This document shows, piece by piece, positions 55,106 to 63,972 of a stretch of 64,000 nucleotides of DNA. Position 1 is the stretch's first letter. Every line of letters starts with the position of its first letter. The stretch is from contig JAGBBM010000127.1 in the NCBI GenBank assembly GCA_017938485.1, forward strand, positions 34,257 to 98,256, given 5' to 3'. Made by a program: the position numbers and the translations under genes. The DNA comes from Lachnospiraceae bacterium (lineage in GTDB: Bacteria > Bacillota > Clostridia > Lachnospirales > Lachnospiraceae). The notes beneath the pieces are model-generated. The model was not told the DNA's origin. It did not search any database and was given only the letters and a program-made list of their open reading frames with translations.

Positions 55106-55372
55106 TTATTTTCTAAGACCAAGCTTCTCGATAAGTGTTCTGTAACGCTCGATGTCCTTGCTCTTTAAGTATGCTAAAAGGTTTCTTCTCTGACCTACCA
55201 TCTTAAGAAGACCTCTTCTTGAGTGGTGATCCTTTGGGTGAGCCTTGAAATGCTCATTAAGATCGTTAATTCTTGCAGTAAGAAGTGCGATCTGTACCTC
55301 TGGTGAACCAGTGTCGCCCTCACAACGAGCATACTTTTCCATAATTTCTTTCTTCATCTCTGTAGTAATCAT
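55106..55372 (-). CDS. rpsO: 30S ribosomal protein S15
   Basis: Binds 16S rRNA early in 30S assembly. The sequence [59 protein letters not shown] is unmistakable. The start at 55372 gives the usual 88 aa and follows AGGAGGAATTGTAGC; the longer frame to 55408 is rejected. It has a consensus promoter and a terminator. Confidence 0.98.
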   Translation of the reverse strand: MITTEMKKEIMEKYARCEGDTGSPEVQIALLTARINDLNEHFKAHPKDHHSRRGLLKMVGQRRNLLAYLKSKDIERYRTLIEKLGLRK

Positions 55373-55458
55373 GCTACAATTCCTCCTAAAATATAAATAG
55401 ATGTCCAATTACTGAGTAAAGGTCGGAGTTGTCCTGTTACTAAGTAACGGCTTGAAGT

Positions 55459-55487
55459 ATAATAACATAATACCCTCTTGTTGTAAA
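55459..55487 (-). promoter_or_regulatory. Sigma-A promoter of rpsO
   Basis: Minus strand TTTACA (55482-55487), 17-nt spacer, TATTAT (55459-55464). A leader of about 80 nt follows with a short GTTAC..GTAAC stem near 55435-55450, possibly an S15 autoregulatory leader. Confidence 0.7.
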
Positions 55488-55567
55488 GCTTTATTTTTAA
55501 TACAATGCTTTATATTAGACTTATGTTTGCTATACATTGCTATACATTATCTTTACAAAATTTAAAA

Positions 55568-55596
55568 TTGTAATATCACTTCATTTGGTATATAAT
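55568..55596 (+). promoter_or_regulatory. Sigma-A promoter of aroC
   Basis: TTGTAA (55568-55573), 17-nt spacer, perfect TATAAT (55591-55596), about 50 nt before the aroC ATG. Divergent from the rpsO promoter. Confidence 0.75.
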
Positions 55597-55645
55597 CTTA
55601 TATCGAAACACATAAATTATACTATTATTTCGAAAGGATTTACAT

Positions 55646-56743
55646 ATGGCTGGTTCAACATACGGAAATTTATTTACAATAAGCACCTGGGGCGAATCCC
55701 ACGGTAAGGCTTTAGGCGTTGTAGTGGATGGTTGTCCTGCAGGAATTTCTCTTTGCGAAGAGGATATACAGATATATTTGAATCGAAGGAAACCTGGCCA
55801 AAGTGATTTCTCCACAAAAAGAAATGAAGCTGACGCCGTACAGATTCTTTCTGGCGTCTTTGAGGGAAAGACTACTGGTACTCCAATTTCCATGGTAGTT
55901 TTTAATGAGGACCAACATTCAAAGGATTACGGTGATATAGCAACTTGCTACAGACCTGGACATGCAGACTATTCCTTTGATGCAAAATATGGTTTTAGAG
56001 ACTATAGAGGTGGTGGCCGCTCCTCAGGGCGAGAAACCATCGGTCGTGTTGCTGCTGGTGCTATTGCAGCTAAGGTTCTAGGTACATTAGGCATAGAACT
56101 AACTGCATATACACGTTCTGTAGGCACAAATACAATTAATTATGATAATTTTGATAAATCTGAGATAATGAAAAACTCATTATATATGCCAGATAAGGCA
56201 TGTGCTGAAAAAACAGCAACTTACCTCAAAGATATTATGAAGGATTTGGATTCTATCGGTTCTTCCGTAGAATGTGTTATAACTGGTGTTCCTGCAGGTG
56301 TTGGCGAGCCTGTATTCGACAAGCTCGATGCTCTTCTTGCAAGAGGTCTTATGTCTATAGGTGCTGTAAAGGCTGTTGAAATCGGAGATGGAACATTGGT
56401 TAGCCAGGCTCTTGGTTCTAACAACAATGATAGCTTTATAATAAAAGATGGAAAAGTCGCAAAGGCAACCAACCATTCCGGTGGTATCCTTGGGGGAATG
56501 AGCGATGGCTCTGACATACTAGTTAGAGCATCCTTCAAGCCGACCCCATCTATCTACAAGGAACAGCACACAGTTAACTCCTCTATGGAAGAAACAGATA
56601 TTGCTATTAAAGGTCGTCACGACCCTATTATCGGACCTAGAGCCGTTGTTGTAGTTGAGTCTATGTGTGCCATCACGCTTCTTGATTTACTTATGATTAA
56701 CGCAACTTCAAAGATAGATAACTTACTTAAAATTTACAAGTAA
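55646..56743 (+). CDS. aroC: Chorismate synthase
   Basis: Last shared step of the shikimate pathway: EPSP to chorismate, with reduced FMN. Motifs are STWGESHGKALGVVVDGCPAGI (about 11-32), RPGHADYSFDAKYGFRDYRGGGRSSGRETIGRVAAGAIA (about 105-143) and GRHDPIIGPRAVVVVESM near the end. 365 aa is standard. The ribosome site is AAAGGA. Transcribed alone, divergent from rpsO and convergent with xerD. Confidence 0.97.
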   Translation: MAGSTYGNLFTISTWGESHGKALGVVVDGCPAGISLCEEDIQIYLNRRKPGQSDFSTKRNEADAVQILSGVFEGKTTGTPISMVVFNEDQHSKDYGDIATCYRPGHADYSFDAKYGFRDYRGGGRSSGRETIGRVAAGAIAAKVLGTLGIELTAYTRSVGTNTINYDNFDKSEIMKNSLYMPDKACAEKTATYLKDIMKDLDSIGSSVECVITGVPAGVGEPVFDKLDALLARGLMSIGAVKAVEIGDGTLVSQALGSNNNDSFIIKDGKVAKATNHSGGILGGMSDGSDILVRASFKPTPSIYKEQHTVNSSMEETDIAIKGRHDPIIGPRAVVVVESMCAITLLDLLMINATSKIDNLLKIYK

Positions 56744-56780
56744 TTTGTAAATCTTATGTGCATTACATAACAAAGCAAAA

Positions 56781-56818
56781 AAGACAGTATAGTTCATTAG
56801 CTATACTGTCTTTTATCT
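56781..56818. terminator. Bidirectional terminator between aroC and xerD
   Basis: Perfect 12-bp stem AAGACAGTATAG (56781-56792) with CTATACTGTCTT (56801-56812), 8-nt loop. T-rich on the plus-strand 3' side and A-rich on the other, serving both convergent genes. Confidence 0.9.
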
Positions 56819-57697
56819 TTTCGCACGTGGATGTGCTCTATCATATTCTTCTTTAATTCTGCTCTGTCTACTCTTAAGGTATATCTGAGTTGTAGATATA
56901 TCCGAATGTCCAAGCATCTCCTGAACTGCTTTAAGGTCAGCTCCATTTGTAACAAGATGTGACGCAAAAGAATGTCTAATCATATGTGGCGTAATATCCT
57001 TGTTGATACCTGCCTTTTTAGCATATGCCTTAATAAGCTTCCAAAATCCCTGTCTTGTCATAGGTTGTCCCTTAAGATTAGTGAAAAGATAATTACTACC
57101 TTCGCACATACCTTCTCTGGCATTTTTAATATAATTTTCAAGAGCCACTCTAGCAGCGTTCTCAATTGGAATAACTCTTTCCTTGCCTACATCCCTACAA
57201 TATATGTAGCTCATAGTAAGATTGACGTCTTCTATCTTCAAGGAAACAAGCTCTGATACTCTCATACCTGTGGCATAAAGAAGTTCCAACATAGCCTTAT
57301 CCCTAATTTCCTTAGGGGTAATCTTAGATGGTTGGTCTAATAAAAGATTAACCTCTTCTACAGTCAAAACCTCCGGTGCCTTCTTCTCTATCTTTGGTGG
57401 CTTAAGTTGTTCTGTGCAATCTTCTTTTATGATTCCCTTCTTAAGCATATATAAGAAAAATGACTTAATACTTGCAATATTACGAGAAATGGTAGCTGAT
57501 GACATACCAACTCGCTCCAGAGATATAACATAAGAGCTTAAATCAGTGGAACTAACATCAGTGGGTGCTTTGCATCCAACACTTTCAAAATAGTTACACA
57601 ACTTAAGTAAATCCCTTCTGTATGATGCTATGGTATTGCCACTAGCATGTTTAACATCACTTAGATATTCTATGTAATTATCTACCTGTTGTACCAT
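56813..57697 (-). CDS. xerD: Tyrosine recombinase XerD
   Basis: Site-specific recombinase that resolves chromosome dimers at dif during division. N-terminal core-binding domain (about 1-90), catalytic domain (about 105-294) with ATGMRVSELVSL (Arg), HMIRHSFASHL (His-x2-Arg), GHSDISTTQIYLKS (His and Tyr nucleophile). 294 aa is typical for XerD/RipX. It lies near spoIIM and nudF as in Bacillus, which favours XerD over a mobile-element integrase. No attachment site was seen nearby. Confidence 0.93.
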   Translation of the reverse strand: MVQQVDNYIEYLSDVKHASGNTIASYRRDLLKLCNYFESVGCKAPTDVSSTDLSSYVISLERVGMSSATISRNIASIKSFFLYMLKKGIIKEDCTEQLKPPKIEKKAPEVLTVEEVNLLLDQPSKITPKEIRDKAMLELLYATGMRVSELVSLKIEDVNLTMSYIYCRDVGKERVIPIENAARVALENYIKNAREGMCEGSNYLFTNLKGQPMTRQGFWKLIKAYAKKAGINKDITPHMIRHSFASHLVTNGADLKAVQEMLGHSDISTTQIYLKSRQSRIKEEYDRAHPRAKR

Positions 57698-57841
57698 AAC
57701 ATAAACCTCTTGTAAATCAACAATTTTTTAACCGGATATTACCATTATAATTACTAATTTACATAAAATCAAACATAATTTTTGCATATTTTTACAAGTT
57801 TTTTACGAAAATGTTAAAAAAGTACAAAATAGGGTAATTCA

Positions 57842-58396
57842 CTACATTTTCATAACAATATGTTGATAAAAATTTTCTAAAAAAATTCTAGAAAAAAGTC
57901 CTTCCGAAACCACTCCGGCACAAAATAAAACTACTAAAAATATGATTTTTACAAATTGCATACTATCCTTCGACCAATTTTTGTAATGCTTATATATAAA
58001 GTGAATCAACACCATATAAAAGATATAATGGGGCAACAGAAACAACATCAATTCAATAATTCCTGTTAATCCATTATAAAAAGTCTGAATAGTAGCAAAT
58101 ATTCCAAATATAAATCCAAAAAACATAATTATTAAATTATATATAACATCTGCATTTATCATTTTTATAAGTAAAATTATAAAGATAAGCTGTTTTAGTC
58201 TTGTAAATAATATGTATAGTATGGATGTTGAATACGAGGGCACATTATTTATGTCATAACTTATATCAAATGACAATCTCATATATTCTAAATCTAGCCC
58301 ACACTTTATGAGTACATTTGCAATTACGCTTGCAAATAACACCACAAAAACCATTACAGTTGTCCTATCAAAATTTACTAATCTACTACTTGTCAT
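57842..58396 (-). CDS. spoIIM: Stage II sporulation protein M
   Basis: Polytopic membrane protein of the SpoIIDMP complex that thins septal peptidoglycan so the mother cell can engulf the forespore. 184 aa with five to six membrane segments. The family features are a hydrophobic N-terminal segment after a short cytosolic start, FFGFIFGIFATIQTFYNGLTGIIELMLFLLPHYIFYMVLIHFIY and a C-terminal segment. Sequence similarity is loose by eye, but neighbours nudF and xerD match the Bacillus order. ATG at 58396 is used (GGGGAGG at spacing 6); the frame is open to 58441. Confidence 0.8.
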   Translation of the reverse strand: MTSSRLVNFDRTTVMVFVVLFASVIANVLIKCGLDLEYMRLSFDISYDINNVPSYSTSILYILFTRLKQLIFIILLIKMINADVIYNLIIMFFGFIFGIFATIQTFYNGLTGIIELMLFLLPHYIFYMVLIHFIYKHYKNWSKDSMQFVKIIFLVVLFCAGVVSEGLFSRIFLENFYQHIVMKM

Positions 58397-58422
58397 TATT
58401 CCTCCCCTTAAATTGTGATAAA

Positions 58423-58455
58423 AAAAGTAGAGAGCAAACATTCTACTCTCTACTT
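58423..58455 (-). terminator. Intrinsic terminator after nudF
   Basis: GTAGAGAG (58427-58434) paired with CTCTCTAC (58446-58453), 11-nt loop, TTTTTTT on the minus strand 3' side, just before spoIIM. Confidence 0.88.
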
Positions 58456-58462
58456 CTTATGA

Positions 58463-59023
58463 TTATATCTCTTTAATTATTCCTCTTTGTTTCATATCCT
58501 GATATGCAAGTATGGCAACTATGGATTTACTATCTATAATTTTTCCTTGATAAACCATATCTACCGCATCCTTCATAGACACATGCATCAAATCAATATA
58601 TTCATCCGGATCAAATTTCACCTTGCCTTTTTTCAAATGAGTTCCTATATACACATCTGTTCTCTCGTCAAAAGTTCCGATAGCGGATACAATATTACTA
58701 ACATGATACAGCTTTTCAGGTACAAATCCTGTTTCTTCTTCCGCTTCCCTTATGGCACAGCTTTCTCCCGACTCACCAATAAAAGAATATCCACCAGCAG
58801 GAATTTCAATATTTACAGCATCAATGGCATTACGATACTGTTTAACTAAGTATGTATATTCATTTTCATCTACCAGAAGAATACCTGCTCCTCCACCACT
58901 TTTATGTTTAATATAATCATAACAGACAGTATTACCATCTGGAGTTTCCAGATAATCTTTGTATAAGGCTACTATTTTTGAATCATAACAAAGCTCCATA
59001 TTTTTCCTTTTAAATTCAATCAT
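58463..59023 (-). CDS. nudF: ADP-ribose pyrophosphatase (Nudix)
   Basis: Nudix hydrolase splitting ADP-ribose into AMP and ribose 5-phosphate. The Nudix box is GESGESCAIREAEEETGF-like (about 83-105) with E-x2-E-E core; NAVNIEIPAGG lies before it. The frame is open to a TTG at 59035; the ATG at 59023 gives an N-terminus of family length, and a further ATG at 58999 has better ribosome spacing from AAAGG, so the start is uncertain (186 or 178 aa). It sits before spoIIM, as in Bacillus. Confidence 0.88.
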   Translation of the reverse strand: MIEFKRKNMELCYDSKIVALYKDYLETPDGNTVCYDYIKHKSGGGAGILLVDENEYTYLVKQYRNAIDAVNIEIPAGGYSFIGESGESCAIREAEEETGFVPEKLYHVSNIVSAIGTFDERTDVYIGTHLKKGKVKFDPDEYIDLMHVSMKDAVDMVYQGKIIDSKSIVAILAYQDMKQRGIIKEI

Positions 59024-59149
59024 ATAATTCACCAATCCCTAGCATAAAATAATTTATAATACCGACAAATATCCAAGCCTATCTCTTAAGCATTTTTTAT
59101 ATTATCATCTATAAAAACATAATATAATATATTTATACTTGAAGCAATA

Positions 59150-59183
59150 CAAAAAAGAAAAGGATGTGGATAAATCCACATCC
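59150..59183 (-). terminator. Intrinsic terminator after rny
   Basis: Perfect stem GGATGTGGAT...ATCCACATCC (59162-59183) with 2-nt loop core, then TTTTCTTTTTT on the minus strand. Ends the rny transcript. Confidence 0.92.
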
Positions 59184-59194
59184 TATAAATCCCC

Positions 59195-60739
59195 TTATTT
59201 TGCAAAATCAGTAACTCTGGATTCTCTGATAAGGTTAACTTTAATCTGTCCAGGATATTCAAGCTCACTTTCAATCTGCTTAGAAATATCTCTGGCAAGT
59301 AATACCATATCAGCATCGCTTATCTGCTCTGGAACTACCATTACTCGAATTTCTCTACCAGCCTGAATAGCAAAAGTCTTATCTACTCCCTTAAAGCCAT
59401 TAGCTATATCTTCTAACGCCTGAAGTCTAGTAGTATATGTTTCCAACGTCTCACGTCTTGCACCAGGTCTTGCTGCTGAAATCGTATCAGCTGCCTGTAC
59501 AATACATGCTATTAAACTCTGAGGTTCCACATCACCATGATGTGATTCTACTGCATTAATTACAATAGGTGACTCTTTGTACTTTCTACAAAGGTCTACA
59601 CCGATAGATATATGTGAACCTTGCATCTCATGATCAATAGATTTACCTATATCGTGTAAAAGTCCGGCACGCTTTGCCATACGAACATCTACACCAATCT
59701 CACCTGCTAACAATCCTGAAAGCTGAGCAACCTCCATAGAATGTTTTAAGGCATTCTGTCCATAACTTGTTCTGAACTTCATCTTACCAAGTAAACGAAC
59801 TAACTCTGGATGGATACCGTGAACACCTACCTCAAGAGTAGCTGCCTCACCTTCCTCACGCATCATAGTTTCAACTTCCTTCTGAGCCTTTTCAACCATC
59901 TCTTCTATTCTAGCTGGATGAATTCTACCATCAAGGATAAGTTTCTCTAATGCGATTCTAGCCACCTCACGTCTAACTGGATCGAAGCTTGAAAGAATAA
60001 CTGCTTCAGGAGTATCATCTATAATAAGGTCAACACCTGTCATAGTCTCAAGAGTTCTAATATTACGACCCTCTCTACCAATTATTCTACCCTTCATCTC
60101 ATCGTTAGGCAACTGTACTAATGATATAGTTGTCTCAGAAACGTGGTCAACTGCACACTTCTGAATAGCAGTAACTACGTAATCCTTAGCCTTCTTATCG
60201 GCCTCTTCTTTTGCTCGTGTTTCTAATTCTTTGATCATGACTGCAGTTTCGTGTTTTACTTCGTCTTCAACAGTCTTTAATAAGTATTCTTTTGCTTGTT
60301 CAGAGGTTAAACCTGAAATTCTTTCAAGTTCCTGAGTTCTTTTCGCTTCTAATTCTGAAACCTCGTTCTTAATCTTCTCAAGCTCTGCTTCACGCTTTGA
60401 AAGAGCGGCTTCCTTTTTCTCCATAGCCTCACTCTTGCGATCAAGATTCTCTTCTTTCTGGATAACTCTCTTCTCCATACGCTGAAGTTCACTACGACGA
60501 TCCTTGACTTCTTTGTCTATCTCGTTCTTAGTTTTGAGAGCCTCTTCCTTAGCTTCAAGAAGGGTTTCGCGTTTCTTAGCTTCCGCACTCTTAAGTGCTT
60601 CATCTATAATTTCTCTAGCCTTATCCTCAGCCTTACCAAGCTTTGCTTCAGCAATGTTCTTGCGATACGCAATAGCAACAAACCAAGTGATAACCATAGC
60701 TACGATAGTTATTATAGCAAAGATAACGTATTCTTGCAT
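59195..60739 (-). CDS. rny: Ribonuclease Y
   Basis: Membrane-anchored endoribonuclease that starts mRNA decay in Firmicutes. One N-terminal membrane segment (about 4-24), a long Lys/Glu coiled coil (about 30-200), a KH domain (about 205-270, [26 protein letters not shown]) and an HD domain (about 330-425, [15 protein letters not shown]) with C-terminal [20 protein letters not shown]. 514 aa is standard. Ribosome site AGGAGG is followed by its complement CTCCT, giving a small local hairpin before ATG. Confidence 0.97.
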   Translation of the reverse strand: MQEYVIFAIITIVAMVITWFVAIAYRKNIAEAKLGKAEDKAREIIDEALKSAEAKKRETLLEAKEEALKTKNEIDKEVKDRRSELQRMEKRVIQKEENLDRKSEAMEKKEAALSKREAELEKIKNEVSELEAKRTQELERISGLTSEQAKEYLLKTVEDEVKHETAVMIKELETRAKEEADKKAKDYVVTAIQKCAVDHVSETTISLVQLPNDEMKGRIIGREGRNIRTLETMTGVDLIIDDTPEAVILSSFDPVRREVARIALEKLILDGRIHPARIEEMVEKAQKEVETMMREEGEAATLEVGVHGIHPELVRLLGKMKFRTSYGQNALKHSMEVAQLSGLLAGEIGVDVRMAKRAGLLHDIGKSIDHEMQGSHISIGVDLCRKYKESPIVINAVESHHGDVEPQSLIACIVQAADTISAARPGARRETLETYTTRLQALEDIANGFKGVDKTFAIQAGREIRVMVVPEQISDADMVLLARDISKQIESELEYPGQIKVNLIRESRVTDFAK

Positions 60740-60792
60740 TACTCAGGAGCACCTCCTTATTAAGTTTTCATTGTAAAAACTACAACAGTTAA

Positions 60793-60821
60793 ATATTATA
60801 CTTTTTTCAGAATGGTGTCAA
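60793..60821 (-). promoter_or_regulatory. Sigma-A promoter of rny
   Basis: Minus strand TTGACA (60816-60821), then TATAAT 15 nt later (60795-60800) or TAATAT 17 nt later (60793-60798), about 55 nt before the ATG. Confidence 0.65.
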
Positions 60822-60824
60822 GGA

Positions 60825-60869
60825 AATATTGAATTTTTTTATGCAATTTGTTGCATAATACTCAATATT
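60825..60869 (-). terminator. Hairpin at the end of recX
   Basis: AATATTGA (60825-60832) pairs with TCAATATT (60862-60869), and ATGCAA (60841-60846) with TTGCAT (60851-60856). It overlaps the recX stop codon. A run of A, not T, follows on the minus strand inside the stem, so its efficiency as a terminator is doubtful. Confidence 0.4.
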
Positions 60870-61332
60870 TTTTTGTATTTTTTCTATAAAATGACAAAGC
60901 ATTACTTATACTGTCATATCTAAACCCTTTTCTTGCAAAGTAAGAATACACTCTCCTAAGAGCACGTTCATCACTAAAATCCGTCTCCGCGTATCTAGAC
61001 TCAAGTATGTTGCCTATAACATCTTCTTCTCTTTCTTCGAACTCCAAAAGCTGTTCTCTAATAATTTCATTACTAACACCTTTATTCATAAGTTCCATGG
61101 AAATAAGTTTAGATCCTTTTTTTGTAATATTACTCTTGATATAAGAAAAGGCATAGTTTTCTTCATTGATATAACCATACTCCTTTAACTTTAGTATAGC
61201 TTCTTCAATATCAAGATCACTATAGCCTTTTTCTTTTAGCTTAGTACTGATTTCCTTTTTGGTTCTATCCTTAAAGGTAATATAGTATAAAGCCGTATCA
61301 AAAGCAGAATATCTGACTTTTGAATTATTCAT
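60862..61332 (-). CDS. recX: Regulatory protein RecX
   Basis: Small helical protein that binds RecA filaments and limits their activity. 156 aa of three-helix repeats; signatures YYITFKDRTKKEISTKLKEKGYSDLDIEEAILKLKEYGYINEENYAFSYI and SRYAETDFSDERALRRVYSYFARKGFRYDSI. It lies 11 nt after recA in the same direction, the common recA-recX pair, and probably shares the SOS-like control of recA. Confidence 0.94.
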   Translation of the reverse strand: MNNSKVRYSAFDTALYYITFKDRTKKEISTKLKEKGYSDLDIEEAILKLKEYGYINEENYAFSYIKSNITKKGSKLISMELMNKGVSNEIIREQLLEFEEREEDVIGNILESRYAETDFSDERALRRVYSYFARKGFRYDSISNALSFYRKNTKKY

Positions 61333-61343
61333 ATGTATATTCC

Positions 61344-62363
61344 TTATTCTTCTACATCTGTTGTATCAGCAGTCGCAAAGCACTTAGCTCTGACTTTTTC
61401 TTCTACCTCTGCCATAAATTCAGGGTTATTTAACATATAAAGCTTAGTATTTTCTCTACCCTGACCAATTTTTTCTCCATTGTAAGAATACCAAGCACCA
61501 GACTTGTTAACAATGTCATAAAGAACTGCCAAATCAAGAATATCTCCTTCTCTTGATATACCCTTACCAAACATAATATCAAACTCAGCTTCTTTGAATG
61601 GAGGGGCAACCTTATTCTTAACAACCTTTACTCTAGTTCTGTTACCAACTACTTCTCCTCCAACCTTAAGAGTCTCTATACGTCTAACATCCAATCTAAC
61701 AGATGCATAGAACTTTAACGCACGACCACCAGTTGTAGTCTCAGGATTACCAAACATAATACCAACCTTCTCACGAAGCTGATTAATGAATATAACAACA
61801 CAATTAGACTTGCTGATAATACCTGTAAGCTTTCTAAGTGCCTGAGACATAAGTCTGGCGTGAAGACCAACATGGGAATCTCCCATCTCACCATCTATCT
61901 CAGCCTTAGGTACAAGTGCTGCAACTGAATCCACAATGATAACATCTACTGCGCCTGATCTAACCATAGTCTCTGTAATCTCAAGTGCCTGCTCACCGTT
62001 ATCAGGCTGTGAAATATATAAGTTATCTATATCTACACCAATATTAGCAGCATATACAGGGTCTAAAGCATGCTCTGCATCTATGAAACCAGCTATACCA
62101 CCACGCTTTTGAATCTCAGCTACAACATGTAAGGCAACTGTTGTCTTACCACTTGATTCAGGTCCATATACTTCAATAATTCTTCCTCTTGGCATACCAC
62201 CAAGACCTAAAGCCACATCAAGACTCAATGAGCCTGTTGGAACTACCTCTATATTCATATTAGCAGACTTATCTCCAAGCTTCATAACTGAACCTTTACC
62301 ATACTGCTTCTCTATCTGTGCCAATGCCGCATCAAGGGCTCTTAATTTTTCTTCACTTGCCAT
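61344..62363 (-). CDS. recA: Recombinase RecA
   Basis: DNA strand-exchange ATPase and SOS coprotease. Walker [10 protein letters not shown] (about 65-73), [22 protein letters not shown] (Walker B and L1 region), [35 protein letters not shown] (L2) are intact; 339 aa is standard. The ribosome site is AGGAGG. A consensus sigma-A promoter (TTGACA-17-TATATT) with flanking LexA-like dyads lies upstream. Confidence 0.98.
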   Translation of the reverse strand: MASEEKLRALDAALAQIEKQYGKGSVMKLGDKSANMNIEVVPTGSLSLDVALGLGGMPRGRIIEVYGPESSGKTTVALHVVAEIQKRGGIAGFIDAEHALDPVYAANIGVDIDNLYISQPDNGEQALEITETMVRSGAVDVIIVDSVAALVPKAEIDGEMGDSHVGLHARLMSQALRKLTGIISKSNCVVIFINQLREKVGIMFGNPETTTGGRALKFYASVRLDVRRIETLKVGGEVVGNRTRVKVVKNKVAPPFKEAEFDIMFGKGISREGDILDLAVLYDIVNKSGAWYSYNGEKIGQGRENTKLYMLNNPEFMAEVEEKVRAKCFATADTTDVEE

Positions 62364-62380
62364 AATAACCTCCTAAAATA

Positions 62381-62454
62381 AAACATATGTTTGTTTTTTA
62401 ATAATATAAAACATAAAATAATAATTGTCAATAGTTTTATCGAATTTATGTTCG
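62381..62454 (-). promoter_or_regulatory. recA promoter with two LexA-like dyads
   Basis: Minus-strand promoter: TTGACA (62426-62431), 17-nt spacer, TATATT (62403-62408). Upstream is CGAACATAAATTCG (62441-62454), close to the Gram-positive LexA box. Downstream of the -10 is AAACATATGTTT (62381-62392), a perfect 12-bp palindrome. Both positions could let LexA block RNA polymerase. Confidence 0.65.
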
Positions 62455-62566
62455 ATTTTTTATGGATGTTTTTCTATCCACATTTTACTTTATGTATCAA
62501 TACCTTGTAAAGCAATTATTTATTGCATTTTGTATACTTTTTTACACATTTATTATTCTTAAATCA

Positions 62567-62595
62567 TTGCCTTTGATAAATTATAAAGTTATAAT
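62567..62595 (+). promoter_or_regulatory. Sigma-A promoter of tmcAL
   Basis: TTGCCT (62567-62572), 17-nt spacer, perfect TATAAT (62590-62595), about 32 nt before the ATG and its AAGGGAG ribosome site. Confidence 0.72.
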
Positions 62596-62627
62596 ATCCT
62601 TATTATTATCCCAAGGGAGAAAGATAC

Positions 62628-63872
62628 ATGAAAACTTTAGCAATCATAGCTGAATATAATCCATTTCACAATGGTCATCTTCACCATTTGAGAGAATCTC
62701 TTGCTGCCACTAAGGCACATAGAGCCATATCAATTATGAGTGGAAACTTTTTGCAGCGTGGAGAGCCCGCCATAATAGACAAGTACGAAAGAGCTTCCAT
62801 GTGTGTAAAATCCGGTGTAGATTTAGCCTTGGAGCTTCCATTTCCTTATGCAACAGGAAGTGCTATGGATTTTTCTATGGGTGCCGTAAGTATTTTAAAC
62901 AAATTAAACTTTGTTGATTTTCTTTGCTTTGGGGCAGAAACGCCTGACATTAATCTTTTTTACAAAGTATGTGATGTGATTTTATCAGAACCTGATTCCT
63001 ATAAAAACACACTAAAAGATTATCTTTCAAAGGGATTATCCTACCCTGCCGCCAGAGAAAAAGCAATTATCAATCACTTTAGGGATTTGGATATAGCTGA
63101 ATTTATCAGTTCTCCTAACAACATACTCGGTTTAGAATATGTTATGGCCATAATGCGAACTAATTCATCTATAAAGCCTATTGTCATCCCAAGAAAGCAA
63201 GCTGGCTATCACGATAAAAACATCTACGAAAGCATCAGTTCTGCTTCTGCACTACGAGAAGCTGTAAAAAATAGTACCAATCCCTTGGATGCAATTAAAA
63301 AAGATATTCCCCTTGACACCTATTCCATATTGGAATCAGCATATCAAGCAAAATGGCCTATTTATGCTGAATGGCTCACCCCTTTCCTGCAATCAGCCCT
63401 TATGTCAAACTCGAACTTTTCACACATATGCGACATAAGTGAAAAATTATCCAATAAGATACTTAAACTTGCTCCTAACACAAGCTATAGTCTTATGTTA
63501 GAAGCATTGAAATCCAAGGATTTAACTTCCACACGAATATGTAGAAGTATTATACATCTGATTATAGGTTATACCGAGTCCCTTAGAACGGACTTTATAT
63601 CAAAAGATTATGCTTTTTATGCTAATATACTTGGACTAAAAAAAGAAAGCTCTTCTCTACTCAAAGAGATACAGAAAAGCTCTCTTATACCTTTAATCAA
63701 TAAAAAGGCTAATTTTGATAAAATCATTTCAGAACACAACATAGACCATCATCTTGCAAAAAGTATGTGGGAACTTGATACCAAGGCTACAGATTTATAC
63801 AACTGCCTTATTTATAACCAATATGGTTATACCAACAAAAATGATTACACCACAAAGCTTCCCATTATATAA
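62628..63872 (+). CDS. tmcAL: tRNA(Met) cytidine acetate ligase (TmcAL/YlbM family)
   Basis: ATP-dependent enzyme that forms N4-acetylcytidine at the wobble base of elongator tRNA(Met). Nucleotidyltransferase HIGH-type motif NPFHNGHLHHL (about 11-21), MSGNFLQRGEPAIIDKYERASMCVKSGVDLALELPFPYATGSAM (about 38-81) and the downstream GLEYVMAI block match TmcAL (old name DUF795/YlbM). 414 aa is typical. Monocistronic, divergent from recA, and followed by a long hairpin at 63879-63972. Confidence 0.92.
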   Translation: MKTLAIIAEYNPFHNGHLHHLRESLAATKAHRAISIMSGNFLQRGEPAIIDKYERASMCVKSGVDLALELPFPYATGSAMDFSMGAVSILNKLNFVDFLCFGAETPDINLFYKVCDVILSEPDSYKNTLKDYLSKGLSYPAAREKAIINHFRDLDIAEFISSPNNILGLEYVMAIMRTNSSIKPIVIPRKQAGYHDKNIYESISSASALREAVKNSTNPLDAIKKDIPLDTYSILESAYQAKWPIYAEWLTPFLQSALMSNSNFSHICDISEKLSNKILKLAPNTSYSLMLEALKSKDLTSTRICRSIIHLIIGYTESLRTDFISKDYAFYANILGLKKESSSLLKEIQKSSLIPLINKKANFDKIISEHNIDHHLAKSMWELDTKATDLYNCLIYNQYGYTNKNDYTTKLPII

Positions 63873-63878
63873 ACAATC

Positions 63879-63972
63879 ATAAAATCAAAACAGGAACCAT
63901 AATATATATTGATTAAGCTTATTTATTAGCCTATGATTATATTATCTATATGTCTTCTTGTTTTGATTTTAT
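63879..63972. repeat. Long foldback after tmcAL
   Basis: The 18-nt arm at 63879-63896 pairs with 63955-63972 with one mismatch, enclosing about 58 nt of AT-rich sequence with further self-complementarity. T-rich sequence follows at 63967-63976, so it may be an unusual large terminator. The remainder to 64000 shows no gene. Confidence 0.55.

Noticed and set aside
56813-57697. XerD as integrase of a mobile element
   Set aside because: Neighbours match the Bacillus xerD-spoIIM-nudF context; no attachment repeats or phage genes are nearby.
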